Below are positions 9,309-18,881 of a stretch of 64,000 nucleotides of DNA, piece after piece. Origin of the DNA: Novosphingobium sp. JCM 18896 (GTDB lineage Bacteria; Pseudomonadota; Alphaproteobacteria; Sphingomonadales; Sphingomonadaceae); assembly GCF_025938095.1 (NCBI RefSeq), contig NZ_JAPCZF010000002.1, forward strand, positions 310,001-374,000, given 5' to 3'. Each line of letters opens with the position of its first letter. The first letter of the stretch is position 1. The notes beneath the pieces are model-generated. The model saw only the letters and a program-made list of their open reading frames with translations. It searched no databases and had not been told where the DNA came from. A program made the position numbers and the translations under genes.

Positions 9309-9450
9309 AATACTTCCTGAATATTGCATTTCGACAAAATGAATCGAACCTGACACATTGCTAAATGCACGCCGACGGGCGGGCGTTTAGCGGGCATCGC
9401 CTCCAACCGGATCGCGACCGTCAAATCGAATTCGACATGAGGAATGGTCG

Positions 9451-9489
9451 TTCAAAAAAGGCGAGCAAGGCACCCGTCGCGCCTTTGAA
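9451..9489 (-). terminator. Probable terminator of the esterase gene
   Basis: Read on the minus strand, AAAGGCG and CGCCTTT arms (9480-9486 and 9457-9463) with a 16-base loop are followed directly by further T residues, about 70 bp after the esterase stop. The loop is long, so the call is moderate. Confidence 0.5.
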
Positions 9490-9556
9490 TGAGGCTATCT
9501 CATTTTTTTGAACTGATGTTCAGTCGCAGTGCTTTTTTGGCGGAAAAGCGTGCGAA

Positions 9557-11020
<1,464 letters not shown>

Positions 11021-11082
11021 CCCGCTTCTCCCCCTCTGCTGGTCATGGCATAGCCAGCGCCAAGACCGAAGACGAGGGACCC

Positions 11083-11874
11083 ATGACAAAAAATTCATTT
11101 CATGAACAATATGGTTCGGTCGCTCTGATCACCGGCGCCTCCTCGGGCATCGGCTGGGCCTTCGCCGAGGAACTGGCCGAACGCGGTTTCGACCTCGTGC
11201 TCGCGGCGCGGCGCACCGAGCGGCTGGAGGAACTGGCGACGAAACTGGAGGCCACGCACGGCACCCGCACCCAGGTCTGCCAGTCGGACCTGTCGCAGCC
11301 CGATGCGCCCGCGAAGCTGCTCGCAGAGACGGCTGGCAGCGACATCGGCCTCGTCGTCAGCAATGCCGGCTTCAACATCCGCGGCTATTTCGAGCAGACC
11401 GACCCCGCGCAGATGGCCGAGATGCTCACGGTCAACTGCCACGCGCCGATGCAACTCACGCATGGCTTCCTGCCGCGGCTCAAGGCGCGCGGAAAAGGCG
11501 GCCTGATCTTCACGAGTTCGGTCGAAGGCCTGATCGGCTGCCCGTTCTCGACCGCCTATTCGGCGACCAAGGCGCTCGTCGTCGGGCTCGGCGAAGGGCT
11601 GTGGGGCGAGCTTCAGGGCACCGGCGTCGACGTCCTGACGCTCTGCCCCGGCGCGACCGAGAGCGAGGCCACGGCGAAATATGCCGAGCAGTACGCGGCC
11701 GTGCCCAACATGCAGCCGGCTGCCGAAGTCGCCCGGCTCGCGCTCGACAACATCGCCGAGGGTCCGGTCTTCGTGCCCAACGCGCACTATCGCGCGCAGT
11801 TCGATCAGCTCACGGCCCTGCCCCGGCAACAGGCGCTGACGGCGATGGCGGCGGGGATCAAGGCCACGCTGTAA
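11083..11874 (+). CDS. Short-chain dehydrogenase/reductase
   Basis: A 263-residue classical-type SDR. The cofactor motif GASSGIG is at residues 18-24, 'NAG' follows in 'LVVSNAGFN', the active-site serine is in 'IFTSSVEGL', and the Tyr-Lys pair is in 'YSATKALV'. An Ala-Arg-Arg stretch after the second strand ('LAARRTERL') suggests NADP(H) preference. The substrate is unknown. It begins 62 bp from the divergent esterase start with GAGGG upstream; the shared promoter region might link their expression. Confidence 0.9.
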   Translation: MTKNSFHEQYGSVALITGASSGIGWAFAEELAERGFDLVLAARRTERLEELATKLEATHGTRTQVCQSDLSQPDAPAKLLAETAGSDIGLVVSNAGFNIRGYFEQTDPAQMAEMLTVNCHAPMQLTHGFLPRLKARGKGGLIFTSSVEGLIGCPFSTAYSATKALVVGLGEGLWGELQGTGVDVLTLCPGATESEATAKYAEQYAAVPNMQPAAEVARLALDNIAEGPVFVPNAHYRAQFDQLTALPRQQALTAMAAGIKATL

Positions 11875-11912
11875 GGCTTGCGTGGGGACGAGGCCGGCAG
11901 CACAAGGCCGCC

Positions 11913-12260
11913 ATGCCGACCCTGATCCTGCTCGTGATTTCCAACGTCTTCATGACCGCCGCCTGGTACTGGCACCTCAAGGGCGGTCCCGAAGTCGCCA
12001 ACGCCCGGCCGATCGCCATGGTCATCGCGGTAAGCTGGGGCCTGGCACTTGTCGAATACTGCTTCGCGGTACCCGCCAACCGGATCGGCTATGCCCACGG
12101 CTGGAGCGCGGGCCAGCTCAAGATAGCGCAGGAGGCGATCGCGCTGACCATCTTCGGCGTGTTCATGGTGACCGTGCTGGGCGAGGCGCTGTCGTGGCGC
12201 CATATCGCTGCCTTCGCCTGCATCATGGCCGCCGCCGGCTTCCTGTTCCTGGGGAAATGA
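11913..12260 (+). CDS. DMT family membrane protein (DUF486)
   Basis: A 115-residue small membrane protein of the DUF486 family, distantly related to DMT-superfamily transporters. It has about four hydrophobic helices, starting 'LILLVISNVFMTAAWYWHL' and ending 'AAFACIMAAAGFLFLGK', with the family motif 'VEYCFAVPANRIGY'. ATG at 11913 begins the first helix; the start is only 38 bp after the SDR stop. No substrate has been shown for this family. Its last 38 bp overlap the convergent KTSC-domain gene. Confidence 0.85.
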   Translation: MPTLILLVISNVFMTAAWYWHLKGGPEVANARPIAMVIAVSWGLALVEYCFAVPANRIGYAHGWSAGQLKIAQEAIALTIFGVFMVTVLGEALSWRHIAAFACIMAAAGFLFLGK

Positions 12261-12489
12261 CCGCCGAAGCCGCGATCGCCGCCTCGGCCGCGGTTTCAAG
12301 CTCCTCGAACGGAAACCGATCGCGAATTCGCTCGTTGAAGTAGCGCCCCATCGAAAAGGCCTCGTGGAGCCCGTCGGCGACATAGGCCGGAACGAGGAAA
12401 TAGCGATAGCGCCGCCCGCTGAAGAAGGTCACTTCCAGCGCCGCGCTGGCGCTGTCGTAGGCATAGCTATGGATGACGCTCAAGGGCAT
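12223..12489 (-). CDS. KTSC domain-containing small protein
   Basis: An 88-residue protein matching the KTSC domain: 'SVIHSYAYDSASAALEVTF', then 'GRRYRYFLVPAYVADGL' and 'AFSMGRYFNERIRDRFPF'. KTSC domains occur alone or fused to lysyl-tRNA synthetase and other enzymes; the function of the free form is not established. Its 3' end overlaps the convergent DUF486 gene by 38 bp, and the C-terminal 25 residues are low-complexity and probably disordered. Confidence 0.8.
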   Translation of the reverse strand: MPLSVIHSYAYDSASAALEVTFFSGRRYRYFLVPAYVADGLHEAFSMGRYFNERIRDRFPFEELETAAEAAIAASAVISPGTGSRRRP

Positions 12490-12563
12490 GGTCCGGTAAC
12501 CGCAAGCCGGCCAAACGGTTTCCGGGCTGGCCGCGACTGTCGATCGGTCCTAAGTCTTTCGCG

Positions 12564-13001
12564 ATGAAGCGATTCCTCCTCGGGCTCGGCCTGCTGGCGC
12601 TGTGCGGCGCGAGCGCCCCTCCACCGCCGACGCGGATCCTTGATGCCGGCGCGGCGCAAAGGCTGCGCGCGAACAAGGGCGTGACCCTGCAGTGGATCGA
12701 CTGGAACAGCCGCGGCTCGGCCCATGTCGCCGTGTCGCGCGGCGTCTGGACCCTGCGCGCGGCCCAGGCCGAGGCGGGCGGACCGGGGCGCCTGTTGCTC
12801 GACGGCCGGGTCACCGAGATCGGCCGCGACTATTTCCTGTTCGACGGCACGGTGCGCATCACCGACACCCCCGACAAGGGCCGCACCTGCGAGAAGCGCG
12901 ACGTCTGGCGCTTCGCGGTCACCCAGAACCGCCGCTACTGGCGCATCCGCACCTTCGAGTGGTGCGACGACCTGACCGACTACGTCGACATCTATTTCTG
13001 A
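12564..13001 (+). CDS. Exported protein of unknown function
   Basis: A 145-residue protein with a Sec signal peptide (MKRFLLGLGLLALCG...). The mature part is beta-rich, with alternating strands such as 'GVTLQWIDW', 'HVAVSRGVWTLRA', 'GRDYFLFDGTVRI' and 'YWRIRTFEWCDDLTDYVDI'. Two cysteines, in 'GRTCEK' and 'EWCDD', could form a disulphide. The repeated aromatic strands suggest a small beta-barrel or sandwich. I do not recognise a characterised family. Its stop overlaps the convergent acetyltransferase gene by 10 bp. Confidence 0.6.
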   Translation: MKRFLLGLGLLALCGASAPPPPTRILDAGAAQRLRANKGVTLQWIDWNSRGSAHVAVSRGVWTLRAAQAEAGGPGRLLLDGRVTEIGRDYFLFDGTVRITDTPDKGRTCEKRDVWRFAVTQNRRYWRIRTFEWCDDLTDYVDIYF

Positions 13002-13471
13002 GCCAGGCCGGCCAAGGCCAGCCCGTCGACGCGCATCACGGTCCAATCGTCCATCGGCCGCGCGCCGAGCTTGCTGTAGAAGCCGATCGCCGGTTCGTTC
13101 CAGTCGAGCACGGCCCATTCGAGCCGGGCGCAGCCGCGTTGCACAGCCAAGGCGGCGAGGTGCGCGAGTAGCGCCTTGCCGAGCCCGGCCCCGCGCGCCT
13201 CGGGCCGCACGAACAGGTCTTCGAGATAGATCCCGGGCTTGCCCTCGAAGGTCGAGAAATTGTGGAAGAACAGCGCGAAGCCCTGGGCCACGCCGTCGAC
13301 CTCGCCAATGACCACTTCGGCCATCGGCCGTTCGCCGAACAGGTGGCTGGCGAGGACCGCCGGCTCGAAACGCACCTCGTGCGCCAGCTTCTCGTAAACC
13401 GCGAGGTCGCGGATCAGCGAGGCGATCAGCGGCAGGTCGTCCGGCACCGCCGGACGGATCGACAAGGCCAT
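12992..13471 (-). CDS. GNAT family N-acetyltransferase (diamine/thialysine acetyltransferase-like)
   Basis: A 159-residue acetyl-CoA-dependent acetyltransferase. The N-terminal 'IRPAVPDDLPLIASLIRDLAVYEKL', 'FALFFHNFSTFEGKPGIYLEDLFV' and the acetyl-CoA loop 'RPEARGAGLGKALL' closely follow the SAT1/SAT2-like subgroup, which acetylates polyamines or thialysine. The C-terminal 'WNEPAIGFYSKLGA' is typical of GNATs. ATG at 13469-13471 was chosen because the family starts there; the 28-residue upstream extension is Arg/Ser-rich and lies inside the neighbouring gene. Exact substrate not determinable. Confidence 0.85.
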   Translation of the reverse strand: MALSIRPAVPDDLPLIASLIRDLAVYEKLAHEVRFEPAVLASHLFGERPMAEVVIGEVDGVAQGFALFFHNFSTFEGKPGIYLEDLFVRPEARGAGLGKALLAHLAALAVQRGCARLEWAVLDWNEPAIGFYSKLGARPMDDWTVMRVDGLALAGLAQK

Positions 13472-13472
13472 G

Positions 13473-13730
13473 CTATTCGCCGACCTCGATCGAGCCGATC
13501 CGCAGCCTATCGATCTTGGCGTCCTTGATCCGCAGCTTGCCAATCGCCAGCGCACCGATCGCGACCGCCCCCATGGCGATCGCGCCGAGCGCGAAGGAGC
13601 CCAGCGCCAGGGTTCCCGCCGACATCGCGCCGACGCCGACGGCGGGCAGCTTGGTCGGCGGCAGTTTCACGATGCCCTTCCGCGACAGCGCGTCGTCCAG
13701 CTTATTCTGCAACGTCGACTTGTCGTGCAT
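13473..13730 (-). CDS. Small five-residue-repeat protein of unknown function
   Basis: An 85-residue protein. After a 35-residue N-terminal region, the rest is a run of about nine five-residue units: [45 protein letters not shown]. The central hydrophobic/Gly positions recur every five residues, as in pentapeptide-repeat quadrilateral beta-helices, though without the usual A(D/N)LXX signature. GGAG upstream supports ATG at 13728-13730; this start lies inside the 3' end of ispG (29 bp overlap). Downstream, its stop is one base from the acetyltransferase ATG. A coiled solenoid or membrane-active glycine-zipper element are both possible. Confidence 0.55.
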   Translation of the reverse strand: MHDKSTLQNKLDDALSRKGIVKLPPTKLPAVGVGAMSAGTLALGSFALGAIAMGAVAIGALAIGKLRIKDAKIDRLRIGSIEVGE

Positions 13731-14847
13731 CGTCGTTCTCCGCCCCAATCCCGGCCTCGATCTCGGCCGCCTTGGCCTCGACCAGCGACACGATGTGATC
13801 GAGCATCGCCTCGCTCGACACCGTGTGGTCGGTCACGCCCGAGAGGTAGACCATGTGCTTGCCGTTGCCGCCGCCGGTCAGGCCGATGTCGGTCTCACGC
13901 GCTTCGCCCGGTCCGTTGACCACGCAGCCGAGCACCGAGAGCGATAGCGGCGTCTTGATGTGGCTGAGCCGGCTCTCCAGCGCCTCGACCGTGCGGATCA
14001 CGTCGAATCCCTGGCGCGCACAGGAGGGGCACGAGACCACGCGCACGCCGCGCGTGCGCAGGCCGAGCGCCTTGAGCATTTCGAAGCCGACGCGGACCTC
14101 TTCCTCGGGCTCGGCCGAGAGCGAAACGCGGATCGTATCGCCGATGCCGGCCCAGAGCAGGTTGCCCATGCCGATCGACGACTTGACCGTGCCGCCGATC
14201 AACCCGCCCGCCTCGGTGATGCCCAGGTGCAGCGGGCAGTCGACCGCGTCGGCCAGGCCGGAATAGGCAGCGACCGCGAGGAATACGTCGCTGGCCTTCA
14301 CAGCCACCTTGTATTCGTGGAAATCGTGGTCCTGCAGCAGCTTGATGTGGTCGAGCGCCGATTCGACCAGCGCCTCGGGGCAGGGTTCGCCGTATTTCTC
14401 GAGCAGGTCCTTCTCGAGGCTGCCGGCATTGACCCCGATGCGGATCGCGCAGCCATTGGCCTTGGCCGCACGCACGACCTCGGCGACGCGGTCGGACGAG
14501 CCGATGTTGCCCGGGTTGATGCGCAGGCAGGCCGCGCCGGCGTCGGCCGCCTCGAGCGCACGCTTGTAGTGGAAATGGATGTCGGCGATCAGCGGCACGC
14601 GTGCGGCCTTGGCGATCTTGCGGAAGGCCGCGGTGCTCTCGACGTCGGGGCAGGAAACGCGGATCAGGTCGGCGCCGGCATCCTCGCAGCGGCGGATCTG
14701 GTCGATCGTCGCCACCGCGTCCGAGGTCAGCGTGTTGGTCATCGTCTGCACGGTGATCGGCGCATCGCCGCCGACGGGCACCGAGCCCACCATGATCTGC
14801 CGGCTCTTGCGGCGCGCGATATCGCGCCAGGGTCTGATCGAAGACAT
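13702..14847 (-). CDS. ispG: (E)-4-hydroxy-3-methylbut-2-enyl-diphosphate synthase
   Basis: IspG (GcpE) reductively opens the cyclic diphosphate MEcPP to HMBPP in the MEP isoprenoid pathway, using a [4Fe-4S] cluster. The 381-residue length fits the compact bacterial form. The N-terminal TIM barrel has '[16 protein letters not shown]' and '[16 protein letters not shown]'; the cluster ligands are Cys273 and Cys276 in 'SCPSCARQ' and Cys308 in 'CVVNGPGEA', followed by 'IGLTGG'. Upstream there is a set of tandem nine-base repeats. Electron donors are not encoded nearby. Confidence 0.97.
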   Translation of the reverse strand: MSSIRPWRDIARRKSRQIMVGSVPVGGDAPITVQTMTNTLTSDAVATIDQIRRCEDAGADLIRVSCPDVESTAAFRKIAKAARVPLIADIHFHYKRALEAADAGAACLRINPGNIGSSDRVAEVVRAAKANGCAIRIGVNAGSLEKDLLEKYGEPCPEALVESALDHIKLLQDHDFHEYKVAVKASDVFLAVAAYSGLADAVDCPLHLGITEAGGLIGGTVKSSIGMGNLLWAGIGDTIRVSLSAEPEEEVRVGFEMLKALGLRTRGVRVVSCPSCARQGFDVIRTVEALESRLSHIKTPLSLSVLGCVVNGPGEARETDIGLTGGGNGKHMVYLSGVTDHTVSSEAMLDHIVSLVEAKAAEIEAGIGAENDDARQVDVAE

Positions 14848-14873
14848 CGATTAATTCCGCGTTTCTAATTCAA

Positions 14874-14900
14874 AAGTGACGAAGGTGACAAAAGTGACGC
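14874..14900. repeat. Three tandem nine-base repeats upstream of ispG
   Basis: AAGTGACGA, AGGTGACAA and AAGTGACGC follow one another without gaps, each built on GTGAC. They lie 27-53 bp upstream of the ispG start codon, in the 290-bp gap shared with the divergent TonB-domain-like gene. They could bind a regulator as direct repeats or be a simple tandem duplication. Nothing else recognisable was seen in the rest of the gap (14848-15137). Confidence 0.6.
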
Positions 14901-15137
14901 AGTCCTGGGATTCGAAAGGCCCGGAAAAACCCGAAAAGCGTTCGCACCACCATAGACCGCGAATGTGACGGGCGAGCTCATGGCGGCGCCATAGCAGGTG
15001 GGCAGGCTTTAGGAAAACGCCAAGCGGTTGGCGCAATCTTGCGAGCGATTCTCATTTACACGGCAATGGCGCTCGTTCATGGCTCGACCACGCGGGCGGC
15101 ATCGGTCGGCCCCGCCGGAATCGCGAGGGGATCCGTC

Positions 15138-15752
15138 ATGAGCGCCTGGTTGTCCATCGTCCTCGCCGGCGCGGCCGTGGCGCCCGCAACGCCGGTCGAA
15201 CCCAACAGCTGGTTCAACAGCAAGGACAATCCCAAGACCGCGATGCGCGTCGCCGAGCGTGGCCATGTCGTCTACACGATCGACGTCGCGGCCGACGGCA
15301 CTCCGATCCGCTGCACGCCCGAGGAAAAGACCGATCTCGACCAGGACGTCTGCGCGCTGGTGATGAAGCGCGCGCGCTTCCTGCCCGCGAAGGATGACCA
15401 GGGCCGCCCGGTCGCCGGCGCCTACGAGGCCGTCGCCAGCTTCCTGATGCCCGGCAAGCAGCGCTCGCGCCCCGATCGCTCGAAGCTGGCGGTTGCCGTC
15501 GACAGCCTGCCCGCGGGCGTGACCGGCCCGGCCTTTACGCGCGTCGCCTTCCTCGTCGACGGCGCCGGCAGGGTCAGCCAGTGCACGCCGCTGGCCGCCG
15601 AGCGCCGCCGTTTCCAGCAGACCGTCCCCGCGCTCGGCCCGGTCGCCTGCGAGAACCTGGTGCGCGATTATCACCCGGCGGCGGTAACCGACGCTTCCGG
15701 GGCAGCAGTGGCCTCGGTGCAGAGCGCGACGGTGCGCTTTGAGGTTCGGTAG
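15138..15752 (+). CDS. Exported protein with TonB C-terminal-like domains
   Basis: A 204-residue exported protein. The start at 15138 has GAGGGGATC just upstream and opens a short signal sequence (MSAWLSIVLAGAAVAPA). Two segments resemble the C-terminal domain of TonB/energy-transducer proteins: 'VVYTIDVAADGTPIRCTP...CALVMKRARFLPAKD' and 'RVAFLVDGAGRVSQCTP', each with the pattern of beta-strand, Gly-x-Val/Pro turn and a cysteine pair (C...C). Similar soluble sphingomonad proteins carry this duplicated fold. No membrane anchor or proline-rich linker is present, so it is not a classical TonB. Confidence 0.65.
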   Translation: MSAWLSIVLAGAAVAPATPVEPNSWFNSKDNPKTAMRVAERGHVVYTIDVAADGTPIRCTPEEKTDLDQDVCALVMKRARFLPAKDDQGRPVAGAYEAVASFLMPGKQRSRPDRSKLAVAVDSLPAGVTGPAFTRVAFLVDGAGRVSQCTPLAAERRRFQQTVPALGPVACENLVRDYHPAAVTDASGAAVASVQSATVRFEVR

Positions 15753-15780
15753 AGTCTAAGCCCCCTAGCCCCCTTCCCTC

Positions 15781-15869
15781 GTCACCCCGGACTTGATCCG
15801 GGGTCCCGCTATTGCGGCAAGGGATGCGCTGGCCCCCAAAGCGGGACCCCGGATCAAGTCCGGGGTGAC
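15781..15869. repeat. REP-like long inverted repeat
   Basis: A 30-base arm (15781-15810, beginning GTCACCCCGGACTTGATCC) is repeated as its exact reverse complement at 15840-15869, separated by 29 bp. Each arm also contains the short internal palindrome of CCCCGGA and TCCGGGG. It lies between the convergent TonB-domain-like and acetyltransferase genes. Elements of this sequence are frequent in sphingomonad intergenic regions, and it may act as a bidirectional terminator or mRNA stabiliser. Confidence 0.85.
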
Positions 15870-15920
15870 GGAGGAGGTAGAAGCCGGCCGAATTTGCCGC
15901 CCAGCCCGGAACGCCAGCCC

Positions 15921-16442
15921 CTACAGCCTCAACGCGAAGAGAAATTCCTCGTCGATCTGCTCGCCGACCTCGAAGGTGATGTCGGCGACCTTGGCGAAGC
16001 CGTAACGCGCATAGAAGCGCTGCGCGCCGTCGTTGCCGCTCCACACCGAGAGTTGGATCGCATCGGCGCGATGGGCGCGGGCCTCGGCCATGGCCCAGTC
16101 CATCAGCGCGGCGCCGATACCTTTGCCGGTCATGCCCGGCGCGGTGTAGAGCTGCTTGATCTCGATCGGCCGTTCGGCCGCGTGATATTCGCCGAGCGTG
16201 CTCGGCACCGCCAGCTTGCAATAGCCGGCCAGCGCGCCGTCGATCTCGACCAGGCAATAGCGGCGCTCGGAATCCGCGAGTTCGCCCGCCACGGCCTCAT
16301 GCGAATGGGTCTGCGCGAGGAAGGCGGCGAGGTCCTCGGGCCGGTACATGTAGCCGAACTTGTCGACGAAGCTGTCGCGCCCGAGCGCCGCGAGCGCGGG
16401 AATGTCGGCTTCGTTGGCAGGGCGCAGAATCGGATCGGTCAC
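15921..16442 (-). CDS. GNAT family N-acetyltransferase
   Basis: A 173-residue acetyltransferase with N-terminal 'ILRPANEADIPALAALGRDSFVDKFG', strand 'PIEIKQLYT', the acetyl-CoA pyrophosphate loop 'MTGKGIGAALMDWA' and the C-terminal 'NDGAQRFYARYGFAKV'. GTG at 16440-16442 overlaps the stop of the preceding acetyltransferase (GTGA), a choice favoured by the coupling seen throughout this operon. It is the last gene of the leftward DUF4129-to-GNAT operon. Substrate unknown; small-molecule or protein acetylation are equally possible. Confidence 0.82.
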   Translation of the reverse strand: MTDPILRPANEADIPALAALGRDSFVDKFGYMYRPEDLAAFLAQTHSHEAVAGELADSERRYCLVEIDGALAGYCKLAVPSTLGEYHAAERPIEIKQLYTAPGMTGKGIGAALMDWAMAEARAHRADAIQLSVWSGNDGAQRFYARYGFAKVADITFEVGEQIDEEFLFALRL

Positions 16443-16900
16443 AGGGTCCTCGTCATGCAGAGGCTGAAATCGTCGAGCACGTAGTCGGCGAAAGGCGGGC
16501 ATTCAACGAAGCCGTGCGATTGGTAAAGCCGCCGCGCGGGCAGGAAGGGTTCGTGGCTGCCGGTCTCAAGGCTGACCCGCGCATAGCCGCGCGCCCGCGC
16601 CTCGGCGAGCAGATGGAGCAGGATCGCCTTGCCGACGCCCTTGCCGCGATAGGCCGGCGCCGCGCGCATCGACTTGAGCTCGCCATGCCCCGCGTCGAGA
16701 TGCTTGAGCGCGCCGCAACCCGCCAGCGTCGCCCCGTCCCAGGCGGCATAGAACGTGACGTCGGGCTGACGCAGCCGTTCGAGCGGCATGGCGTGGACGC
16801 TCTCGGGCGGCGAGAAAGCGAACATCTCGTCGAGGTGCAGCCGCAGCAGGCCGGCGATCGCCTCGCCACTCAGATCATCCTCGGCGATGTGGAGCTTCAT
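16439..16900 (-). CDS. GNAT family N-acetyltransferase
   Basis: A 153-residue acetyltransferase of the YjgM/PanZ-like small GNAT type. Signatures are 'AGCGALKHLDAGHGELKSMRA', the acetyl-CoA loop 'YRGKGVGKAILLHLL' and 'RLYQSHGFVECPPFADY', where the last motif is common in putative acetyltransferases acting on amino-acid-like substrates. ATG at 16898-16900 overlaps the TGA of the RDD gene by four bases, so translation is coupled to it. The two GNAT genes differ clearly in sequence and are not a recent duplication. Confidence 0.82.
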   Translation of the reverse strand: MKLHIAEDDLSGEAIAGLLRLHLDEMFAFSPPESVHAMPLERLRQPDVTFYAAWDGATLAGCGALKHLDAGHGELKSMRAAPAYRGKGVGKAILLHLLAEARARGYARVSLETGSHEPFLPARRLYQSHGFVECPPFADYVLDDFSLCMTRTL

Positions 16901-17847
16901 GTGAACTTGTCCGCCTTGCGCTTGCCCATGCGCATGCCGGTTTCGAGCCGCTGGCGCAACGCGCGGTAATAGGCTTCGAGGAAGGCCCGCGCATCGCCGT
17001 GGCCCGCGGTCCAGCCGATCTTGGCGCAGATCGTCTCGTAGACCGCCTGCATCGCTTCTGCGCGATCGTCGCGCAGCACGCGTTCGAGCATCTGCAGCTC
17101 GTATTCGCCATAGACCGCGAGTTCGGCCTCGCCGAAGCGATAGCCGGCGGCGGGATCGGCGGGAGCCGCCCCCGCGGGCGCCACCGACAGCGCGGTTTCG
17201 AGCTTGCGCTTGGGCGCCTCGACCACCCAGGTCCCGGCAATCAGATCGCCCGCGCGCAGCCGGTCGCGGTTGAATAGCGGGAACAGCGCGAAGATCAGGA
17301 ACCACAGCACCCCGGCGATGCCGCCCGCGCTCCAGTCGCCCTCGGCGCCGACTTGCGCCAGGAACACCACGGGCATGAACAGCTCGATGTCGCGCAGCAG
17401 GTTGCGCGCGATAATCATCTCGGCCGAGAGCCGGCCGCCGCCATCGCCGCTGCCGCGCGCGGCGACGCGGATGCCAGTGATCCGCTTGCCCGGCGTCGCG
17501 CCGCGCGGGCCCAGCTCGAAGAACAGGAAATAGGCGTTGCGGAACAGGAACAGCGCGATGATCGCGACGATCTGGACGAATTGCAGCGAATAGAACAGCG
17601 AACTGCTGTCGCCCCTTTGCGCCGCGCCGACGAGAGCACCGCCAGCCATGAAGATCAGGCCGAGAAAGGTCAGGAAGACCGCCAGACCGATGAACAGCAG
17701 GTCGAGCATCAAGGCGCCCGCCCTCGCCGCGCGGCTGGCGACGGTCAACGGCAGGGCCACGCCTTCGGGCGTGACCATGATGCGACCGCGATCGCCCTGG
17801 CCCGCCGCGCGGTAGCGGACGACCTGCTCGGGCACCGCGGCGCTCAC
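16897..17847 (-). CDS. RDD domain membrane protein with cytosolic C-terminal domain
   Basis: A 316-residue membrane protein. RDD-domain features are the early 'SRAARAGALMLDLLFIGLAVFL', a second hydrophobic segment 'FVQIVAIIALFLFRNAYFLFFEL' and 'GATPGKRITGIRV', followed by 'NLLRDIELFMPVVFLAQV' and 'FNRDRLRAGDLIAGTWVV'. The last 120 residues are soluble and helical, and are not part of the RDD core. GTG at 17845-17847 overlaps the SpoIIM-like stop (GTGA). RDD proteins are often encoded with SpoIIM-like, MoxR and DUF58 genes; a transport or membrane-scaffold role is inferred in general and not established. Confidence 0.82.
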   Translation of the reverse strand: MSAAVPEQVVRYRAAGQGDRGRIMVTPEGVALPLTVASRAARAGALMLDLLFIGLAVFLTFLGLIFMAGGALVGAAQRGDSSSLFYSLQFVQIVAIIALFLFRNAYFLFFELGPRGATPGKRITGIRVAARGSGDGGGRLSAEMIIARNLLRDIELFMPVVFLAQVGAEGDWSAGGIAGVLWFLIFALFPLFNRDRLRAGDLIAGTWVVEAPKRKLETALSVAPAGAAPADPAAGYRFGEAELAVYGEYELQMLERVLRDDRAEAMQAVYETICAKIGWTAGHGDARAFLEAYYRALRQRLETGMRMGKRKADKFT

Positions 17848-18881
17848 GCCGCCTCGCTCCGATCGGCCCGGCCGCGGCCGAACAGGAAGAAGTAGCCGAG
17901 CCAGAACAGCAGCATGAAGCCACCGACGCCGAACCGGCCGGCGGTGTGGTTGATCAGCTGCCGCCCGAAACCTTCGAGCAGGGCCGCAACCACGAGCATC
18001 AGCACCACCCCGGTCATGACCTGCGAGGCGCGCCGTCCGGCCTCGGCCGCGGCGTCGAGCAGCGCGCGCTCGCCGGGAAAGGCCATGGCGCGGCCGATGT
18101 GCAGCCCCGCCGCGCCGGCCAAGAGGATGGCAAAGAGCTCGGTCGTACCGTGGATCGCGATCCAGCCGACGAAGTCCGTGGTCAGCCCCGCGCCGTGATA
18201 GAGCCACAACATCGCGCCGAAGCCGGCGGTGTTGTAGACCAGCATCATCAGCGAGGGCACGCCGAAGGCGAAACCCAGCGCGAAGGCCAGGATCGAGACC
18301 TGGGCATTGTTGCCGAACAGGCTGGCGGCAAAGGCGGCCAGCGGTTCCTTCGACTGATCGGTGAACAAGGTGCGCTCGAGCACGGCGCGGGTGGCGCCCG
18401 GCACGCGCGCATCGGCGAACTGGCCGGGCACCAGCGCGTGATACCATTCGGGATCATGCGCCACGAGCAGCCAGCCGACCAGGGTTCCCGCGACCATCAC
18501 CGCCAGCGCCATCAGCACGTCGAGCCAGATCGCCCGCACCGATGCGCTCCAGCCGCCGCCGAGGAAGCGCCGCAGCCACGAGCCGAGCGAGACGCGCGGG
18601 CCGTAGACGACGAACCAGGCGCGCTGGACCAGGGCTTCGAGATAGCCGAGCGTCGCCGCGTCAAGTGAGGTCTCGCGCGCGATCGACAGGCTCGAGGCGA
18701 CGGTGCGGTAGAGCACGGGCAGCGCCAGCACGTCCTCGTCGGACAGCTTGCGCAGCCGCCCCTTCTCCATCTGCGTGACGATCGCGTCGAGCCGCTGCCA
18801 GTCGCCCTCGCGTTCGAGCCGGAAACGGTCCGAACGCAATGCTGCGGCCTCGATCGCCGAGATCGGATCCTGCTCCGCCAT
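17844..18881 (-). CDS. SpoIIM-like (DUF95) membrane protein
   Basis: A 345-residue protein of the stage II sporulation protein M-like family. A soluble helical N terminus ('RFRLEREGDWQRLDAIVTQ') precedes about five hydrophobic segments: 'WLDVLMALAVMVAGTLVGW', 'VSILAFALGFAFGVPSLMML', 'TTDFVGWIAIHGTTELFAIL' and a C-terminal pair. The motif 'NNAQVSILAFALG' and 'HGTTELFAILLAGAAGL' are typical. The family name does not imply sporulation; in non-spore-formers it is encoded with moxR/DUF58 genes as here. Its ATG shares one base with the DUF58 stop. Confidence 0.87.
   Translation of the reverse strand: MAEQDPISAIEAAALRSDRFRLEREGDWQRLDAIVTQMEKGRLRKLSDEDVLALPVLYRTVASSLSIARETSLDAATLGYLEALVQRAWFVVYGPRVSLGSWLRRFLGGGWSASVRAIWLDVLMALAVMVAGTLVGWLLVAHDPEWYHALVPGQFADARVPGATRAVLERTLFTDQSKEPLAAFAASLFGNNAQVSILAFALGFAFGVPSLMMLVYNTAGFGAMLWLYHGAGLTTDFVGWIAIHGTTELFAILLAGAAGLHIGRAMAFPGERALLDAAAEAGRRASQVMTGVVLMLVVAALLEGFGRQLINHTAGRFGVGGFMLLFWLGYFFLFGRGRADRSEAA

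Larger units (their letters stand above)
9157..9556. other. 400-bp intergenic region: receptor promoter and esterase 3' region
   Basis: No gene is seen. This relatively AT-rich stretch contains the upstream region of the TonB receptor (reading leftward), an imperfect inverted repeat at 9286-9308, and, near the esterase stop, a hairpin followed on the minus strand by a T-run. No confident -35/-10 pair could be fixed. Confidence 0.6.

Noticed and set aside
14848..14900. Tandem GTGAC repeats as a CRISPR array
   Set aside because: The units are nine bases and contiguous, with no spacers and no cas genes.
15138..15752. Classical TonB energy transducer
   Set aside because: It lacks the membrane anchor and Pro-rich linker of TonB and instead has a cleavable signal sequence with two TonB-C-like segments.
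16439..16900. The two adjacent GNAT genes as a tandem duplication
   Set aside because: Their motifs and lengths differ throughout apart from the generic acetyl-CoA loop.
17844..18881. SpoIIM homologue as evidence of sporulation
   Set aside because: Family members are common in non-spore-forming bacteria in MoxR/DUF58 operons, and no other sporulation genes are present.
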